A DNA stretch of 53,432 bases from the NCBI GenBank assembly GCA_044338255.1, contig JBIILZ010000012.1:1-53432 (forward strand). The letters are read 5' to 3'. This document shows positions 52,024 to 53,432 of the stretch, piece after piece. Source of the DNA: CAIUVD01 sp044338255. Lineage in GTDB: Bacteria > Planctomycetota > UBA11346. Under the pieces are notes generated by a model, which saw only the letters and a program-made list of their open reading frames with translations, was not told where the DNA came from and searched no databases. The first letter of the stretch is position 1. Every line of letters begins with the position of its first letter. A program made the position numbers and the translations under genes.

Positions 52024-53063
52024 CCGTGGGCCAGCACGTCAATCTGCAGGCGGTGGCAACGGCGGCTCATTTGTCGCTAGCGACCGTCTCCAAGATATTA
52101 AGCGGAAAGTATAAGGGCAACACGCCTAAGGGTCGAGAGCGCGTTGCCCGGGTCCAAGGGCTCGCCGAACACATGGGCTATATCGCCAACGCCACGGCGC
52201 GCCGTCTACGTCTCGGGGCGCACCATGCGCTGGTGGTGGTTACCCCGGTTGATGATTCCGGCCACCCACCGGTCTTCATCTCCGAATTCATCTTCGGCAT
52301 CAATCATGCCTTGCGAGAAAAGGAGTGGGGCATGATCCTCTATTCCTATCCTCGTGTCGCCGGCATCGAGGTGGCTCAGCGCCTGCCGAAAGAGCGCTTT
52401 TATGACGGGGCCTTGGTCATCGATAGTTTCGACGGGGTGGACAGCTTGCTGGCGCGGGCGGGAGTGCCGGCGGCATTCATCAATGTCGACCCGGGTCCGG
52501 GAAGATTGACCTTCATGCGCGATGAGCGAGCGGCGGGTGCTGACCTCACGCGGGCTTTGGCCGGCCTGGGATACAACCGCTTGCTGGTCGTCGGTGAGAT
52601 CGGTCTCCACCCCAACAGTCATTCCGGTTTTCTGCAAAGGTGGGAGGGCATTCAGCGCGCAGCCAGGGAATGCGGTGTAGAGATCGACACGCTACCGGAT
52701 GCGTGGTGGCAGGGGACGATTCCCCGGACACTGCCGACAGCGCGGATTGATCCGGGAACAGTGATCGTTGCCATGGATGTGCACACCGTGTGGGTGCTCA
52801 CGCGTATCCTGCCGCCGGGGACGCCGCTCGCTTGCTGCGATGATTGCCATCTACTCCATGAAACCTTTAACGAACTGACGCGGGTGGTGCATGAGCGCAT
52901 GGCCCTCGGCCGGATGGCGGCGGACAGGCTGCTCGCACGTATCGCCAATCCTCTCACCAATCCTCTCACCAATCCTCTCGCCAATCCACTTGCCGAACCT
53001 AACGTCGCGCCGTTGCGGGGTGCGGTGCTCATCGGCGCAACCACCCCAGCATTCGCCAAATAG
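52020..53063 (+). CDS. LacI-family transcriptional regulator
   Basis: About 347 aa. The helix-turn-helix and hinge helix are clear (LQAVATAAHLSLATVSKILSG, then MGYIANATARRLR). A periplasmic-binding-protein-like effector domain follows (about 60-330), with ALVVVTPVDDSGHPP, YNRLLVVGEI and VIVAMDVHT. No ATG is available near the HTH; TTG 52020, which overlaps a short upstream ORF, or GTG 52026 are the likely starts. The tail contains NPLT/NPLA repeats encoded by a 12-bp tandem repeat. It would be a sugar-responsive repressor; the next genes are outside the window, so its regulon is unknown. Confidence 0.88.
   Translation: MTVGQHVNLQAVATAAHLSLATVSKILSGKYKGNTPKGRERVARVQGLAEHMGYIANATARRLRLGAHHALVVVTPVDDSGHPPVFISEFIFGINHALREKEWGMILYSYPRVAGIEVAQRLPKERFYDGALVIDSFDGVDSLLARAGVPAAFINVDPGPGRLTFMRDERAAGADLTRALAGLGYNRLLVVGEIGLHPNSHSGFLQRWEGIQRAARECGVEIDTLPDAWWQGTIPRTLPTARIDPGTVIVAMDVHTVWVLTRILPPGTPLACCDDCHLLHETFNELTRVVHERMALGRMAADRLLARIANPLTNPLTNPLANPLAEPNVAPLRGAVLIGATTPAFAK
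52947..52994 (+). repeat. 12-bp coding repeat in the LacI-type regulator
   Basis: Four copies of AATCCTCTCACC (the last two with changes) encode NPLT-NPLT-NPLA-NPLA near the C-terminus, an insertion not expected in LacI proteins. Confidence 0.85.
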
Positions 53064-53158
53064 GCGCAGGTATCGGCCATTTTCTGGACCAAAACGCCAA
53101 TCCGCTGGTGAATCTTCACGGGTTATAAACCTGATATTGACAGTTGGATGAGGACCCC

Positions 53159-53251
53159 ATGATGCCCTCCCCACCGCAGACGAGCTGGCTGAAAAAGCTG
53201 GTAAGAAAGGCGAAAAAGGGGGCCGACAGACGCAAGAAAGTCGGTGCTTGA
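53159..53251 (+). CDS. Possible 30-aa basic peptide
   Basis: An ATG with GATGAGG 5 bp upstream opens a 30-codon frame rich in Lys and Arg (SWLKKLVRKAKKGADRRKKV). It may be a real small nucleic-acid- or membrane-binding peptide, or chance. The remainder of 53064-53399 contains TTGACA boxes at 53137 and 53340 without good -10 partners and a small ACACAC/GTGTGT hairpin at 53372-53387; I see no other gene. Confidence 0.3.
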   Translation: MMPSPPQTSWLKKLVRKAKKGADRRKKVGA

Positions 53252-53399
53252 CGAGGTGGGAAAGGTCGACAAAGTCTTCCCCCCCAGCCAAGCTGGACCG
53301 GTTGCGAAGTGGTGATGAAAGTCACTGGTGAGTAACGGATTGACAACGCAATAGCTGTAGAGGGAGACGAAACACACCGTCGTGTGTCCTTCGGGACGC

Positions 53400-53432
53400 A
53401 TGACAACCAACCGCTTCAGATCAATTCTTTTG
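53400..53432 (+). CDS. Possible 5' end of a gene running off the window
   Basis: An ATG opens MTTNRFRSILL, a basic then hydrophobic start compatible with a signal peptide, and runs to the window edge. A GTG at 53382 is in the same frame. Only eleven codons are visible, so no family can be named. Confidence 0.25.
   Translation, partial: MTTNRFRSILL

Overview
The window is a GC-rich stretch of bacterial chromosome, densely coded on both strands. I place it tentatively in the Planctomycetota or the wider PVC group. The hints are an ECF-type sigma factor opening with the PTRWSLV signature, PA14/DUF5060 glycosidase architecture, DUF2934 and DUF2164 proteins, and a four-helix-bundle (S23/Avd-like) gene beside heptanucleotide arrays. 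There is no rRNA gene to settle this, and I recognised no tRNA gene.

Layout. 0.1-3.2 kb: a secreted glycoside hydrolase on the minus strand. 3.3-13.3 kb: plus-strand housekeeping genes (RapA-like SNF2 ATPase, strong terminator, alaS, ptsI, galK, YkgJ-family protein). 13.4-17.5 kb: a promoter, a 12-bp tandem repeat and a type IV pilus-like operon pilN-pilO-pilP-pilQ without pilM. 17.5-22.3 kb: ECF sigma factor, NtrC-type sigma54 activator, HtrA protease and an MBL-fold hydrolase. 22.3-25.9 kb: SpoIID-like protein, lipoprotein, DUF2934 protein and a CDF metal transporter. 25.9-29.4 kb: a 2-oxoacid dehydrogenase E2 diverging from accB-accC. 29.5-35.4 kb: an AddB/AddA-like helicase-nuclease pair.

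35.37-36.32 kb is the most unusual region. A 113-aa four-helix-bundle protein lies between two heptamer arrays in opposite orientation, 41 and 17 perfect 7-bp units. All 58 units keep CTGG and vary only in the last three bases. A strong hairpin sits in the leader between the right array and the gene. I know of no described function for this arrangement.

36.4-41.9 kb: a large FAD/Fe-S dehydrogenase, a rhodanese membrane protein, an SPFH protein and a coupled 29-aa membrane peptide. 41.9-44.75 kb: a decaying gene with three in-frame stops, each explicable as a lost Trp codon, plus a frameshift and a 17-bp x4 duplication of its own 3' end. 44.9-52 kb: a DUF2164 protein, then an overlapping three-gene signalling operon (CHASE3 hybrid kinase, CheR, PAS/GAF hybrid kinase). 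52-53.4 kb: a LacI-type regulator, a possible 30-aa basic peptide and perhaps the start of another gene.

Short tandem repeats recur throughout, mostly with units in multiples of three inside genes. This suggests a genome prone to repeat expansion. Functional calls rest on motifs read directly from translated sequence; no database search was run.
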